A stretch of DNA of 64,000 bases from Plecoglossus altivelis (lineage: Eukaryota; Chordata; Actinopteri; Osmeriformes; Plecoglossidae), in contig BROE01000024.1 in the NCBI GenBank assembly GCA_036571765.1, positions 4,271,108 to 4,335,107 on the forward strand, written 5' to 3'. Shown one piece after another: positions 1 through 12,192 of the stretch. A program made the translations under genes and the position numbers. Below the pieces are notes generated by a model. That model saw nothing but the letters and a program-made list of their open reading frames with translations. It did not search any database and was not told where the DNA came from. How positions within the stretch are numbered: the stretch's first letter is position 1; each line of letters opens with the position of its first letter.

Positions 1-1261
1 AACAGCAGTGTTCACATGACCCTGGTGCCCCCCCCTGCTGTTACTGTGCACACTTACACGCGCACGCGTGCGCGCGCACACAGGCCATTTTCTTGCTCTC
101 TTCTTCTCATCTGAATGGCCTGTGCTTTGAGTCATGCAGTAGCGCATCCATCAAGACACACTACTCTTTATTTGTTGTGCTTTCATTTAACCATTATGGG
201 AGCATTTCAAACCCTGGCTTGCAGTCCCTGCAAATGTTGTTTTTTCGGTGCATGAAAAATTACCTTTTGATATGAACTGAAAGGAATAGGGTGGAAAAAT
301 ATATATATATTTTCATCCAAGAAAATTGCTTTTTGTGTGGCCCGTGAGAGCTATATTTTTTGAATAATGTTTCTGCAGAAGATGCGGTGAGGAATTGACA
401 ATAAGTGTAACGCTCGCTCAAAGGTGAGCCTGTGATTGTGCGTGGATACGCACACCCGGAGAACGAAGCGCATTTCTATTTTGTGGAGGTCTACTGTTCT
501 CCGGTTGACCAAGTAGAATATTTTAAGATTCTTCCCAATCAGACTTGTCGACGGGCCAACAACAGAGAACCAGAACCGTCAGGTAACAGCGTAGGTTGTG
601 CTGGATGTGTTTGCGATTTGCGGGTGAGAATTGGATGTGACGTTGTTCATACCCTGTCAGCAACAGCTCACCCTAAAGCACAGAGGACCCCAGACCAAGA
701 GCAGGAAATAATGGGCCAGTTCCAAACACACTCTGGCACATCTTGTCAGTCGACAGAGACAGGAGAGGGGGATTTGTGAAAAGCTTGCCCCAACTTCCAT
801 TCTTCTGCGAAGGATCTTCACACCCCTTCCTGTCAACTGATGGCCACTCGGGCTTGTGTCAGCACAATCTGCTGTCACGCACAAGTTCACACACACACAC
901 ACGCACACACTGAAAAAGATCCATTGCTGCTCTCACACACACGCAGACACGCTCTCACACTCACAAAGACACGCAATCAGAGTTTGGCCCAGGGAGTGCA
1001 GTTTCCCAGTCAGCAACAGTCCCACAATCACTGAACTGACAAGAGCCTTGTAAAGCAGAGGCAGGGCAGTAATACCACTTGGCTCCTGCTGAGCTCATTG
1101 TGATGATAATTCCTGGGATGCATCAGTGTTCAGTGTGCCTAGAGAGAGGCAGGGACAATCCCTGTGTCTCTGGAATCTTCCCCTTGGACACAAAGCTGAG
1201 TATGCTGAGGTGGTTTTTTATCCGGAGCGTCTGAAGCTGTATTTTTGAACCGTCTTTTTCT
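1..1261. other. Non-coding, no gene recognised
   Basis: There is an alternating purine-pyrimidine stretch of CG and CA at about 51-83 (Z-DNA-prone) and a CA-rich patch at 885-965. A 115-codon frame at 432-779 has no recognisable domain and no splice context I can support. Confidence 0.5.
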
Positions 1262-1925
1262 TGCTTGACCTCTATTTCTCTCTCTCTTTTTGAGCCTGGC
1301 TCTCTGTCTCCCTCTCTCCTTCTCCCTCTGTCTCTCTCTCTCCCCCGCTGTCTTTCTCCCTCACTGTCTTTCTCTCCCCCGCTGTCTTTCTCTCTCCCTC
1401 TCTCTCCCTCTCTCCCTGTCTCCCTGTCTCCCTCTGTATCTCTCCCCCTCTCCCTCTCTCTCCCTGTCTCTCCCTCTCTCTCTCCCTCTCTCTGTCTCCC
1501 TCACTTCATCTGTCTCCCTCGCTCCCTCTGTCTCCCTCTCTCCCTCTTCCTCTGTCTCCCTCTCTCTCCCTCTGTTTCCCTCTCCCCCGCTGTCTCCCTC
1601 CCGCCTCTGTCTCCCTCTCCCTCTGTCTGTCTCTCTCTCACTCTCCCTCTGTCTCCCTCTCTCTCCCTGTCTCCCTGTCTCTCCCTCTCTCTGTCTCCCT
1701 CTGACTCCCTCACTTCATCTGTCTCCCTCTATCTTCCTCTCTCCCTCTTCCTCTGTCTCCCTCTCTCTCCCTCTGTTTCCCTCTCCCCCGCTGTCTCCCT
1801 CCCCCCTCTGTCTCCCTCTCTCCTTCTCCCTCTGTCTGTCTCTCTCTCACTCTCCCTCTGTCACCCTCTCTCTCCCTGTCTCCCTCTTTCTCCCCCCCTC
1901 TCCCCTTCCCCATCCCCTCCCTTTA
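1262..1925. repeat. Pyrimidine-rich satellite with a 209-bp higher-order unit
   Basis: The tract is almost pure C and T on the + strand (TCTCCC, TGTCTCCC units). The segment from TCACTTCATC at 1501 returns at 1710, and the two about 200-bp blocks agree almost base for base up to about 1889, a higher-order tandem duplication. All long frames here in both directions are low-complexity artefacts. Confidence 0.85.
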
Positions 1926-4675
1926 ACACACCCTTCTCCATCCCTCTCTCCATTCATCCCTCCTCTGTACCAGGCCCCACAGTAGTCATGCTCCCGCGGT
2001 TGTTTGTCTTTGGCTCTTTCTGATCCATCAGTGGGGCATTGCAGGTGCTGTCTGGCATGCCGGTGTGAGAAGGCAGGATTTACTCTCTCGGTCTGCCTGT
2101 CCGCTCTGCTCGGAGCAGGCTGGCTCCCCTGCTGCAACTCCACACAGTCTGGCTGGCTGTTGGCTATACCTCCTCTTGTTCTGCTAGCATGGTTAGCTCC
2201 ACTACCCCTTGTGTCCCCTGGAATTACATTATTCTGTTAGCATGGCTAGTTAAACCCACTCGAATGATTTATAGTGTGGGAAGGGTCAACATGTCAAACT
2301 TCTGCAGAGTCCAACCTTGGCAATTCTATCAACATTACCACTCGAGTTTCCAAAGTGGGCCATTTGAGTTTTTATGATGTGTGTGCATATCTGTGTGTGA
2401 ATGTAAATGTGTGTGAATGCGCTGCATCTGAGTATGAGTGTGTGTGTGTGTGGGCTGCACATGCAAATGTGTCCACTGAAGGAGACAGAGAGTGCTGAGC
2501 TCAGTGATTAGCTGTCGTCCTGCAGTGGCGAAAGGCCATTTTATGCTAAACATACATCATTGCTCTCTAGACACTTAACCCTGGCCTCCGGTTTTCCTGG
2601 GACTCCCGCTAGACGCTGAGAGGGTTTGAAGGCTCTGGTCTCTTTGGTGTGTGTGGATTTAGTCAGGTGGGGGGAGAGTTAGACATTTAAAGGCGGACCG
2701 TCGAGTTTAACTGACTTTGTTGCGTGAGAGTTGATATACGGACAAATATACAGACAACATACAATAGTGTGTATATGTACACATGTATGTTGCTTTAGAT
2801 TGAATTGTCTTAATGAATGCAGGCTCAAAGTTTTGGGAGTTTTTAAGATTGGATCTTTTATACTTTGTATGCAGTGTATACTGAAGGCACTGTGGACAGT
2901 GGTTGGGTGGCATCTGCATGTGTTAGTCACCCATGCTCTGCCAACCTCTCAGCTCAGGCGCAAGGTGCATGACTAGACTTTTCCAGTCAGGCACCGTGCT
3001 GAGCTGCGACTCCCAGACTAATGGCCAGTTAACCAGCTTAGCAGCGATCGCTCCCTCATCTCTGGGCCGACAGCCTCCTGTGGAGGTGTACGGTTTCCTG
3101 GGAGATCTCCCACCAGGCAGCCCCCCCCCCCACCCCGTCCGTCAGAGCTCCAGCACTCAGACCCCCCAGCGTCAATACGGTTGGGGTTTATCACACCGTC
3201 CTGACAGCCGAGCTGAGAACAGAATCACGTGTGAGGTCTGTCCGGGAGGAGAGTGGAGATGGTGGTTGTGGTTTGGGAAAAGCCTCTCTTTCCCACCATC
3301 TGAGGCCTGGGGAGCAGACAGTGAAAGTGAGAACCCCCCCCCCCTCCCGTCCTTCGGTCCCTGCCGCCAGCTTCCATTAGACCCCCTCCACAGCTTCCTC
3401 AGCAGGGGCGGCCCAGGAGAGAGTGGCTGGGTGGGTTTGTTTTCATGATGGAAACCCGTCTCCTAATGGCCTGGGCGTGGTTTCCTAGGGAACTAGCCTG
3501 ACAGATGCTGTGGAGGCAGTTGTAGCTGGTACAGAAGGTAGTTCAGAACCTGGTCTGAAGATGATGTTCGACCATGGACCTGCACTGGTCCGGCATACCA
3601 GGAAACGCTCCAGGGTGGAGACGGCCAAGAAGTTCTGGAAGGTGAGGTGAGGGATGGGTCCAGCTCTGTGGAGGAACATCTCACTGCACATTAAGGTCAT
3701 TTTATCTTTACGTCGCTTTCGGGTACAACTGTTTGATGAATGAGTTGTTGTTGTTGTTATGTGGTCGTGCAATGCACGTTTGGAAGTGTGTATCTTAGTG
3801 GCAGTAAAAAAGGCTAGTTGGACACGAACAGGAACGCTCTTGGTCTTATTGAATGGAGGGACCAGGGCAGTTTCAAATGGTGGGGACATTTGGTTTGGAT
3901 TGGTCGACTAGCTTTTCATATACTTTATTGTTTTTTGAGTAGACACCATTTAGTAATCAGCCTAATTATTAAATGGCTCCATCTGAGAAGACTTTCCAAA
4001 GGCAGACCTCTGGGAAGAGAGAGTGGGCCCTCTAAGTTTGAGTACCTTCTACAGAGGTAATCTCAGCTTGGGCTTCAGCCTAACAACTCAAATGCTGTCT
4101 CAAGTAGAAGGGAATCGCACAGACACCTGCGGGACGTGGTCAATATCGCCTCCCCGGAGAGACCTACACGGATGAACACAGAAACCAAGCCTTGAATACA
4201 GATGGCTGCAATGAGTGCTGCCTGGCTGAGCAGTACGAGCTGAAAGCCATCTTTGGTGTCTGCAAACTGTTCCACCTCTCTTGTTTGGTTCTACCTCTGT
4301 CCTCGTCTTGTTGTGATCCCTGGAAGTTCATCCTCGTTCATCATCTGTGTCCAGGCCAATCCGTTTGTCCATCTCCGGTCGTCGCTGTCCGACCCTGACT
4401 TCTTATTTGAACTCCTGTACTCATCGATCCATCATAGCTCTCCTGGCCCGACCCAGCAGCGTCCATCACAGAGAAATGAGATGAGACATAGGCGAGTGTT
4501 CTCAGAAGTTCTCAGACACGCGTCTTAACGGTGCATCATTATGCAGATTCTTGAGTCGGGTTCAAATGTGGCGCACGGCAGCCAATTAATTTGGGAATTG
4601 ACTTTTTACCTCCTGAGAAGTGTGACGTCGTCAAAGGCAATTAATTTTAATTCAGTGATTTGTTTACCACGTCAT
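1926..4675. other. Non-coding upstream DNA
   Basis: This is mixed unique sequence with small TG patches (2376-2460) and C runs (3120-3134, 3336-3347). The 171-codon frame at 2933-3448 is proline-rich and GC-driven, with no domain I recognise. I see no exon supported by splice sites and homology. Confidence 0.5.
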
Positions 4676-4815
4676 GGTGGGTGCAGCTCAGTGGGTAAAA
4701 CCTTTTGACTGTAGACTTCATTTGATTCACGTTCGAATCAAATGAGGGTGCAAGTTCAAATACCTCATACTTAATTGTCACCTCTAGATGAAAGCGTCTG
4801 CTAAATTAACATATT
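4676..4815 (+). mobile_element. Diverged tRNA-derived SINE
   Basis: The head GGTGGGTGCAGCTCAGTGGG resembles a polymerase III A box, GTTCGAATC at 4731-4739 resembles a B box, and the 3' end GATGAAAGCGTCTGCTAAAT is the tail shared by many fish SINEs and L2-type LINEs. An ATT microsatellite follows (about 4814-4834). It appears old and includes a small internal inverted duplication around the B box. Confidence 0.7.
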
Positions 4816-4989
4816 AATATTATTATTATTATTATCATCATTGTTCTTGTTGTTACATATAGTTCTAAATATATTTTATTTATACTAATAATAAGCATCT
4901 CTGTATTCACTTTTATTGCATATTTTAGTGCATTTTTAAGTCTCTGGAGGCAATGAGATACAACGTCCAATAGACTGAATGTGAGGCCT
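4816..4989. other. AT-rich spacer
   Basis: This is the ATT repeat and AT-rich unique sequence following the SINE; nothing else is visible. Confidence 0.5.
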
Positions 4990-5520
4990 CAATGTGCTAC
5001 CAGTCGCCTCTTCCCCTCTCCTGGCTCCTCTCTCTCGTCTCCTGGCTCATCTCCTGGCTCCTCTCCTGGCTCCTCTCCTCTCTCCTGTCCTGGCTCCTCT
5101 CTCTCCTGGCTCCTCTCCTCTCTCCTCTCCTGGCTCCTCTCTCTCCTCTCCTGGCTCCTCTCTCTCCTGGCTCCTCTCTCTCCTCTCCTGGCTCCTCTCT
5201 CTCCTGGCTCCTCTCTCTCCTGGCTCCTCTCTCTCCTCTCCTGGCTCCTCTCTCTCCTCTCCTGGCTCCTCTCTCTCCTCTCCTGGCTCCTCTCTCTTCT
5301 CTCCTGGCTCCTCTCCTCTCTCCTCTCCTGTCTCCTCTCGCTCCTCTCTCCTCTCCTGGCTCCTCTCGCTCCTCTCTCCTCTCCTGGCTCCTCTCGCTCC
5401 TCTCTCCTCTCCTGGCTCTTCTCCTGGTTCCCCTCCTGGTTCCTCTCTTTTCACCTCTCTCCTGGCTCCTCTCCTGGCTCGTCTCCTGGCTCCTCTCCTC
5501 TCTCCTCCTGGCTGCTCTCC
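4990..5520. repeat. CTCCTGGCTCCTCTC minisatellite
   Basis: About 500 bp are built from CTCCTGGCTCCTCTCT-type units of 10, 15 or 20 bp in irregular order. All three + frames and one - frame stay open (over 130 codons) only because the unit lacks stops. Confidence 0.85.
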
Positions 5521-5812
5521 TCCTGTATCAGTCTCCTGCTGTGCTGTTCCTGTGCTCCCTCTCTGGCATCCGTCTCTGCCGCCATGTCACACTGACCTCC
5601 TACTCCTCTAGTCTTCAGAATGAGAGACCGAATTAGCTGTAGGATTTTGTCTGTTTTCTAGCAATTTCTCTGGATGTTGGAGAGGGTGGAGCTGGTGTTG
5701 CAAAGTCTAATATGACAGTGTGACTTGAGACAGGGGTGATGGTGCTGCGGTGCTTTAGAGGTCTGCTACTCGTTGCTAATTCTGGCATGAGCCATGTTGT
5801 ACTCTTCTGGTT

Positions 5813-5936
5813 CTGTCTGTGTCTGTCTCCCTGTCTGTCTCCCTGTCTGTCTCCCTGTCTGTCTCCCTGTCTGTGTCCCTGTCTGTCTCCCTGTCTCTCC
5901 CTGTCTGTCTCCCTGTCTGTCTCCCTGTCTGTCTGC
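5813..5936. repeat. TGTCTGTCTCCC tandem repeat
   Basis: Roughly ten copies of a 12-bp unit TGTCTGTCTCCC, with small variants (TGTGTCCC, CTCTCCC), form a simple pyrimidine minisatellite. Confidence 0.85.
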
Positions 5937-6763
5937 ATGGCCGCTATGTCCTGGTGAATGTATTTCTGCCTTCTCTCTCTCATCTGTCACTGTGCCCCAT
6001 TCTCATCATGAGGAGAACCAGCTACTGTTGCTTCCTTTCTTCGATATGCTCTGTCCTTCTCCTTCACACTCCCCTCCAGGTTTGATGACATCATTGCAAG
6101 TGGCTGGGGGCTGAATTCTATTCAAACGTTTATATCATCAGCAGAATGAAACAGAAGACCTTTTCCCATCTGCTTATTTATCGTTCTTCCCCAGGACAGT
6201 TTGAGCCGTGTTACCATCAACTTTGACTGATCTTAACAACAAACGTGGTGGGTGACGTGTTCCAATAACATGTCATAGTGATGGAGCCCCAGCAGAGCTG
6301 TGTTTTGAGGACGCGACCTAAAGACATGACTCTCCGAGAGCCTAATTTGTCCCAGTGTCGGCACGCCGATGTTATTTTCCATTGCTGCATTTTATGTTCC
6401 AATCAAATATTTATATTTTAATGGGCACTAAGATGGAAGCTCTTCTTCTTTCCAGAGCTAATGGTGCATGTGGAGGGGGTGGTGGTGGTGGGGGGTTCTC
6501 ACTGTTGTGTGAGAATAAACCCAGCGGGAATCTAAGGGCTTGTCTGGAGAGAAACACTAACTAATGCTCTAGTGGTGACTTCCTCCACACACTACGACAC
6601 TTGTGGAAAGCAGCCTTCTCCGCAAGGTGCTCTCTTCTTTTTCCTCATCTGTCAGATCTCACCGTAGCACACGAGCAAAACCTGATAGAAAGTAAATGTT
6701 GGCATTCGCACAGCTGTTGATAACTTTCTGCTACTGCTGTAGCATTAGCTTTTAACCCCTCAC
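5937..6763. other. Non-coding unique DNA
   Basis: No gene is recognised. A short GGTGGT run lies at about 6474-6496. Confidence 0.45.
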
Positions 6764-6903
6764 TGTGTGTGTGTGGCTGTGGGTGTGGGTGCGTGTGCGT
6801 GTGGGTGTGGGTGTGGGTGTGTGTGTGGCTGTGGCTGTGTGTGTGTGTGTGGGTGTGTGCGGGTGCGTGTGCGGGTGCGTGTGTGTGTGCGTGTGTGTGG
6901 CTG
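6764..6903. repeat. Compound GT/GGGTGT microsatellite
   Basis: GTGTGT, GGGTGT, GGCTGT and GCGTGT units are interleaved over about 140 bp. Confidence 0.85.
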
Positions 6904-7339
6904 TGCTCGGCCTCTGGTTCAGCTGCAGATACTGGGAGTCTTTTGGGGGAGCTGACAGCTGTGAGGGCCTGCTGATGGAAGCGGCCCAAGGTCAGATAAC
7001 AACCCTGGCCAGATTTAGCAGAGGAGTTGTGCTGAGCGCTGGCGTTTCCTTGGTGATAACCAGACGGATTGATCCGGTATTATCCTGTTGCATGGGTTTA
7101 TTGACACGGAAGATGAGTGTGATGGGGGTGTGGTTTACCATATGACTGGGAAGTTGGAGCTCCTGGATGGAGATAGGTGATGGGATGAGAGTCTGGTTCA
7201 TTAGGCCCATTGTAAAATGTCCTCTCATATTTCCTCTGCGTGTGTGCGTGTGCATGCCCTGTGGGTTTGTATCCACCAACAGCTGCCTTCACTTCCAGAA
7301 ATTGCGGAGAGGCTATTTTTACCTCCCCATTAGCCATTC

Positions 7340-7881
7340 TCCATAGGGAGGGGGGGGAGAGCTGTTCAGTCATCACCTGGCTGTGATCATCCCATCCCTA
7401 TCTCCACTAATCAGCTTCCCCTCTGATCCCAGAGCCGCTCGCTGCAACTGCAGATGAGACAGCGCTACACTTCTCTCTGTTCAGACCTCCTTTTTCCAAA
7501 AGGAAACAGATTTGGTTTGACTCCTACGCTGTGTTGTTGTTCGTCCCTCCGCCCCGCCCCGCCCCCCTCTCACAGGCACACTAGATGTCAACTCTCCTTT
7601 TCCATGCCTGTTGGGTGGGTGGTGGGGAAGGGGGGGGGGGGGGGAGGGGGGGTGGAGGTGTGCTGGGGGGCGTCGTCCCTCACGAACCAGACATCCAGCT
7701 GACGTTAAGGGAAGGAAGGACTGGGACAGGGAACATGGAAGAAGATGATGGGGAATTCAAGACACTCCTTTGTGATTGAGTTGGTCTTGTGGAGATCTCA
7801 GCCTGTTGTGTTTCTTTGCCTGCCGCCCTCCCCCCCCCCCCTCCCGCCCCCCTCCCTCTCCACAAAATGTCTGCCCGTATT
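7340..7881. repeat. Copy 1 of a gap-flanking duplicated segment
   Basis: The segment from ATAGGGAGG... to CAAAATGTCTGCCCGTAT reappears after the N gap at 7984-8490. GACATCCAGCTGACGTTAAG is at 7690 here and 613 bp later in copy 2. The later part is nearly identical; G-run lengths and single bases differ in the earlier part. It is best read as two unmerged assembly ends. Confidence 0.8.
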
Positions 7882-7983
7882 NNNNNNNNNNNNNNNNNNN
7901 NNNNNNNNNNNNNNNNNNNNNNNNNNNNNNNNNNNNNNNNNNNNNNNNNNNNNNNNNNNNNNNNNNNNNNNNNNNNNNNNNNN
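7882..7983. other. Assembly gap (102 N)
   Basis: Run of N. The sequence on either side is the same segment, so true missing sequence may be nil. Confidence 0.99.
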
Positions 7984-8490
7984 ATAGGGGGAGGGGGGAG
8001 ACTTCAGCCATCACCTGCGTGACACTCCCACCCCTATCTCCACAATCAGCCCCCCGATCCCAACCGCCGGCCAAACGGCAGATAACACGCACACCTCCTC
8101 TGTTCAACCTCCTTTCCAAAATGGGGGGGGGGGGGGGCGAAGGGGGGAAACAGATTGTTTAACTCTACTCGTCTGTTTCGTCCTCCCCCGCCCGCCCCCT
8201 CTCACAGCACAAACTAGATTCAACTCTCCTTGTCCAATGCTGGGGTGGGGTGGGAGGGGGGGGGGGGGGTTGTGGGGTCTGCGGGGGCTCGCCTCACAAC
8301 CAGACATCCAGCTGACGTTAAGGGAAGGAAGGACTGGGACAGGGAACATGGAAGAAGATGATGGGGAATTCAAGACACTCCTTTGTGATTGAGTTGGTCT
8401 TGTGGAGATCTCAGCCTGTGTTCTTCCTGCCGCCCCGCCCCCCCCCTCCCGCCCCCCTCCCTCTTCCACTCAAAATGTCTGCCGTATGGT
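7984..8490. repeat. Copy 2 of the gap-flanking duplicated segment, noisy
   Basis: Aligns to 7340-7881 with many one-base indels, especially in C and G runs, in its first 300 bp, then becomes near-identical at 8301-8420. The pattern of scattered indels resembles uncorrected read ends more than evolutionary divergence. Confidence 0.8.
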
Positions 8491-9109
8491 ATGGTATAAT
8501 CTGCCGTAATTATACCAGAGATCATTTTCCTGATTGCATTTTCACAGTTCCTTAATGGCTTTTTCATAATTACACCAATGATAAGTTTGCCATTGTCTGG
8601 GCAATCAACATTTTCTTTTTTTTTCTCCTGCTGGACGTGGCAAAGTGTTGGGGATCAGGAAGCAAGTATCTCAGAGACGGAGGTGCTCCTTTTGTCTTTG
8701 GATTGTAAATGGCTGTCATGTTTGCCCACATCACCCCCTGCCTCTTCTCTCAGATCATCACTCAACATGTCACATGTCGACGTTCCTTTTCTGGCGCTGT
8801 ACGCGCGTGATTCAGAGGTGTGAAATCAGGCTTGATGAACAGCTTTCTTTTGCGGGATGAAATCGTCCTCCTCATCAGAGGTGACATGTTCATTGTAATC
8901 GGGATTCACTGCGTATTTATGTTCAGTGTCGCTACGGTTTTCCTTGGTCCCGGTCGATTAAACGTCTCCCGGCTTCTTTGCGTTGAGGTGTGGTGTCAGT
9001 CTCTGTAAGCCAGTTGGATGGCGTACCTAGCCAGGATGTTCTGATGTTGATCGACTGAGCGCTGCCTCCCAGGTCATCCTCTTCAGAAGCTCAGAACATT
9101 CCCCAGCAG
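8491..9109. other. Non-coding unique DNA
   Basis: AT-rich and then mixed unique sequence. No gene recognised. Confidence 0.45.
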
Positions 9110-9350
9110 AGTGTCAAGCAAGCTCTCGCCTCCTCCGTGGCCCCTGTGCCATCAAACTTGCTGTCGCCTCCTCCGTGGCCCCTGTGCCGTCAAACTGGCT
9201 CTCGCCTCCTCTGTGGCCCCTGTGCCGTCAAACTGGCTGTCACCTCCTCCGTGGCCCCTGTGCCGACAAGCTGGCTCTCGCCTCCTCCGTGGCCCCTGTG
9301 CCGACAAGCTGGCTCTCGCCTCCTCCGTGGCCCCCGTGCCCATTCAGCCA
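9110..9350. repeat. 38-bp minisatellite, about six copies
   Basis: The unit starts CTCTCGCCTCCTCCGTGGCC and continues CCTGTGCCGTCAAACTGG. Copies differ at CTGTCG/CTCTCG and at GTCAAACTGG/GACAAGCTGG, and the two variants are clustered (first copies versus last copies). The unit is not a multiple of three, so it is not protein-coding. Confidence 0.9.
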
Positions 9351-12154
9351 TGCTCTGCTTTCATCCTCCTTTTGATTTGACAGGCTCCCCCCCCCCCCTC
9401 ACCAACACACCTCGCTCAAGTCACATCCAGTTCAGTGACATTTCCCTCCCTTTCATCCACAGCAGGGGGGGAGGGGAGGGGTCAGGGTTGGGGGTGGCGT
9501 GGAGAGTGTGCGGTCATCCAGCGTGTCACTTGATGGTTTCAAAATGTTCCTGTCTGATTTGCGACCGCCGTTCCTTCAGGTTGAACGAGCCCCAAGGTTT
9601 CCAGTCAAGTCATGGTGTGTGCGTGTGTGTCGCAACAGTATATTCATGTCAAAAAGCTCAGGCCGTTCAAGCTGATATAAGCTACTAGAGAAAACAAACT
9701 CCTCGGTTTTGTTGTGACGGTTCTGAACATTTGCTCCCAACACCATATGCCATAATGACATTTCCACACACCATCGGGTTCGGAGTGCTTGATGTTCTTG
9801 GCCTCCCCGTTCTTATTTGAAGCCGCTTGCTTGTTTACAAGGTTTACTTTTATTTAATTCCGCCATTCGGTGTTGATCAGCTTTGACACGGGACAAAAAG
9901 TGGCATTCATTAACTGTAACTCAATCAGGAGGCCCTACTGCCAGACACAGTAAGAGGTTGGAGGGAAAGGGGGGAGTGGAGGAGCTGGAAGTGGCAGGGG
10001 AGGAAAGAAAAGGAAGAAGATGGTGATGGAGGGGAAGAGTGGCTTCCATCACTACCCCCTCACCTCCCCCTCTCTTGCCCTTCCTCCTCCTATCTAATAG
10101 ATTTAACCTTCATTCCATCAAGTCACGCCTGCCAGGGTAAATATTTGACGACCTGGCGCACTTACTCGGAAATTTGTTTCAAATAAATTAGCGGGCCATG
10201 TGTACCTCCCTGGCCAATCACATCGCCTTCCACAGCCAGCGTTCTCCCCTCTCAGGGAAATGCAGGAAGGTCAAGTCCTCCTACTGAAGCAATTGGGCAT
10301 CTGGCCGCATGCCTGAGCGCTGGAGTTAGCCGTGCCAGCAGATGAGGAGGGAGGCCGCTCCAGGCAATCAGGGCCCATTTCCTTTTAACACCTCCCTCCT
10401 GTCCCCCCCCCTGCTGGGAACAAAGAACAACGTTTTCCCTCCTTATATTAGACAGCTGCACAGCAATTACCATTCAAGCTAATCTACTGCCATCTAACAC
10501 TCGGTCATTTAGAGAAGGAGCTGTTGGGTACGGCTGTTGTTCTGTACACACATCTGAGGGGGTAATACAGCGCGTTAGTCAGAAGTACAGTTAGCCGTGC
10601 GGTTAGTCAGCGTTTTCTCTTTGATGGGACTTGCTGTTTATCGAAGGTTTCCAATAATCTGTGCTCTCTAATATGCCTATCCTGGACCAATTTAAAAGCC
10701 TTTCTTCCCCAGACATGCGGAAAGCTTTGACACCGAATTGAGAGGATAGATAGAGGAGCAAATTAGCGATAACAAATTCCAGAAGCCAGAGTTTTTTGGT
10801 TTGTCTATTGAGGTTCTGGACTTTTCTATGCCTTGCCTTATCTTCCTTCTTACCGGGAGACAAGGACTTGTAATTAGTTATTTCATCACTTGTTCTTCTG
10901 ACATTGTTCTTCAGAGGTATCCCTCCTGCTAGCAATCTCACCTTTAATATTCCTAAAATGGTCCTCATTCAAAGAGCCCTGCTACGGAAGCAGCAGGCTT
11001 ATCTCCCGTTCTGAGATATACAGCATAATTAGTTTTTTTAGTGACTGAGGATGTTTCTTAGAAGCTATTCCCAAACTCTGCGCAACAGAAGAGTTCTAAT
11101 TTCAAAGCTTTCCGGAACGTTCTACTATTTTCTGGTCCATAGTTTGTATTCTACTGTAGCGTCTTCTACAGGTTCTGCTTGGTTTGGTTAAGATGTTTTT
11201 GGGTCCTGTTTGACTAGCCCTGCCCCTGCATGGACATGACATTACTATTCTCTTACGATGCCCCATCTCTCTCCGGCAACACTCAGAGAAACCTCTTCCC
11301 CAGGCATGCCAACCACCATCGGGTACACTGGTTGTACGAGACACCCAAAGAGAACAGCCAGGCCAACGACAGGAGTCCGGTGATGAATTCACAACAAAGC
11401 CTTTGTTGAGGAATTAAAGCCCCATGCAGGCTGAACAAGGCGCCTGGTGTGATGAAAGAACTCGCCCCTCCCGTGACAAATGGTCACCCCCCCCCCCTCT
11501 CTCGTGATTCATCACCTCAGAGGGAGGTGCACCCACACCGGTGGGTCTGTCCCTTCATTAGACCCTGTACAGTACAAACACCCCAGAATCGCAAATGGAG
11601 GGTGGTGGAAACAAATGCATTTTCTTCTGAGGGGAGGGGGGTGCTTGGTTGTACTGGGGGAGAGTGTGCGTGTGCGCGCGCACTCCTGATGGGAGTGCCA
11701 TCATCTTCAACTCTAAACCATAACCATTACTGAAATGGCTCATTTGGAGAAATGGATTATTTAAACATGACCAAATCTAATTTTGGTAGTAACAGTTGTC
11801 TTTAAAAAATAATTTCCTTCTTCATGCAAAAACGTTATCTTCAAAACATGTGCTCTTTTCATTACCATAAGAATATCAGATCGGGCAATTACTACATTTA
11901 TAATGTGATATTGGAGGTATCCTTTCTAGATTAACATTCCTATGATCTTTGGGGGATTATAATTTAAAAGCATGGGAAAGGAAAGACGCTGATCTTGGAC
12001 CAGATTCTAATATATTTGCACAAGTGGGTTGCAATTGCGAGAATAGATTTATCTCACTGCGGGGTGCAAAACAATGGATATCTCCACCATCCCTGGATCT
12101 TTCAAACTACAGATGTGACCTATGAAGGTCCTGACCTACAGGGAGATACTGAGG

Positions 12155-12155
<1 letters not shown>

Positions 12156-12189
<34 letters not shown>
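12156..12189. repeat. (CA)17 microsatellite
   Basis: Perfect CA dinucleotide run of 34 bp. Confidence 0.95.

Positions 12190-12192
<3 letters not shown>

Noticed and set aside
1265..2023. 252-codon Leu/Ser/Pro-rich frame
   Set aside because: Low-complexity read-through of the CT satellite, open in several frames at once.
2933..3448. 171-codon frame
   Set aside because: Opened by GC-rich, C-run sequence; composition is Pro/Ser/Gly without any recognisable domain or splice structure.
4981..5636. Three overlapping 200-codon frames rich in Ser, Leu and Pro
   Set aside because: Unit-driven open frames in the CTCCTGGCTCCTCTC repeat; no domain.
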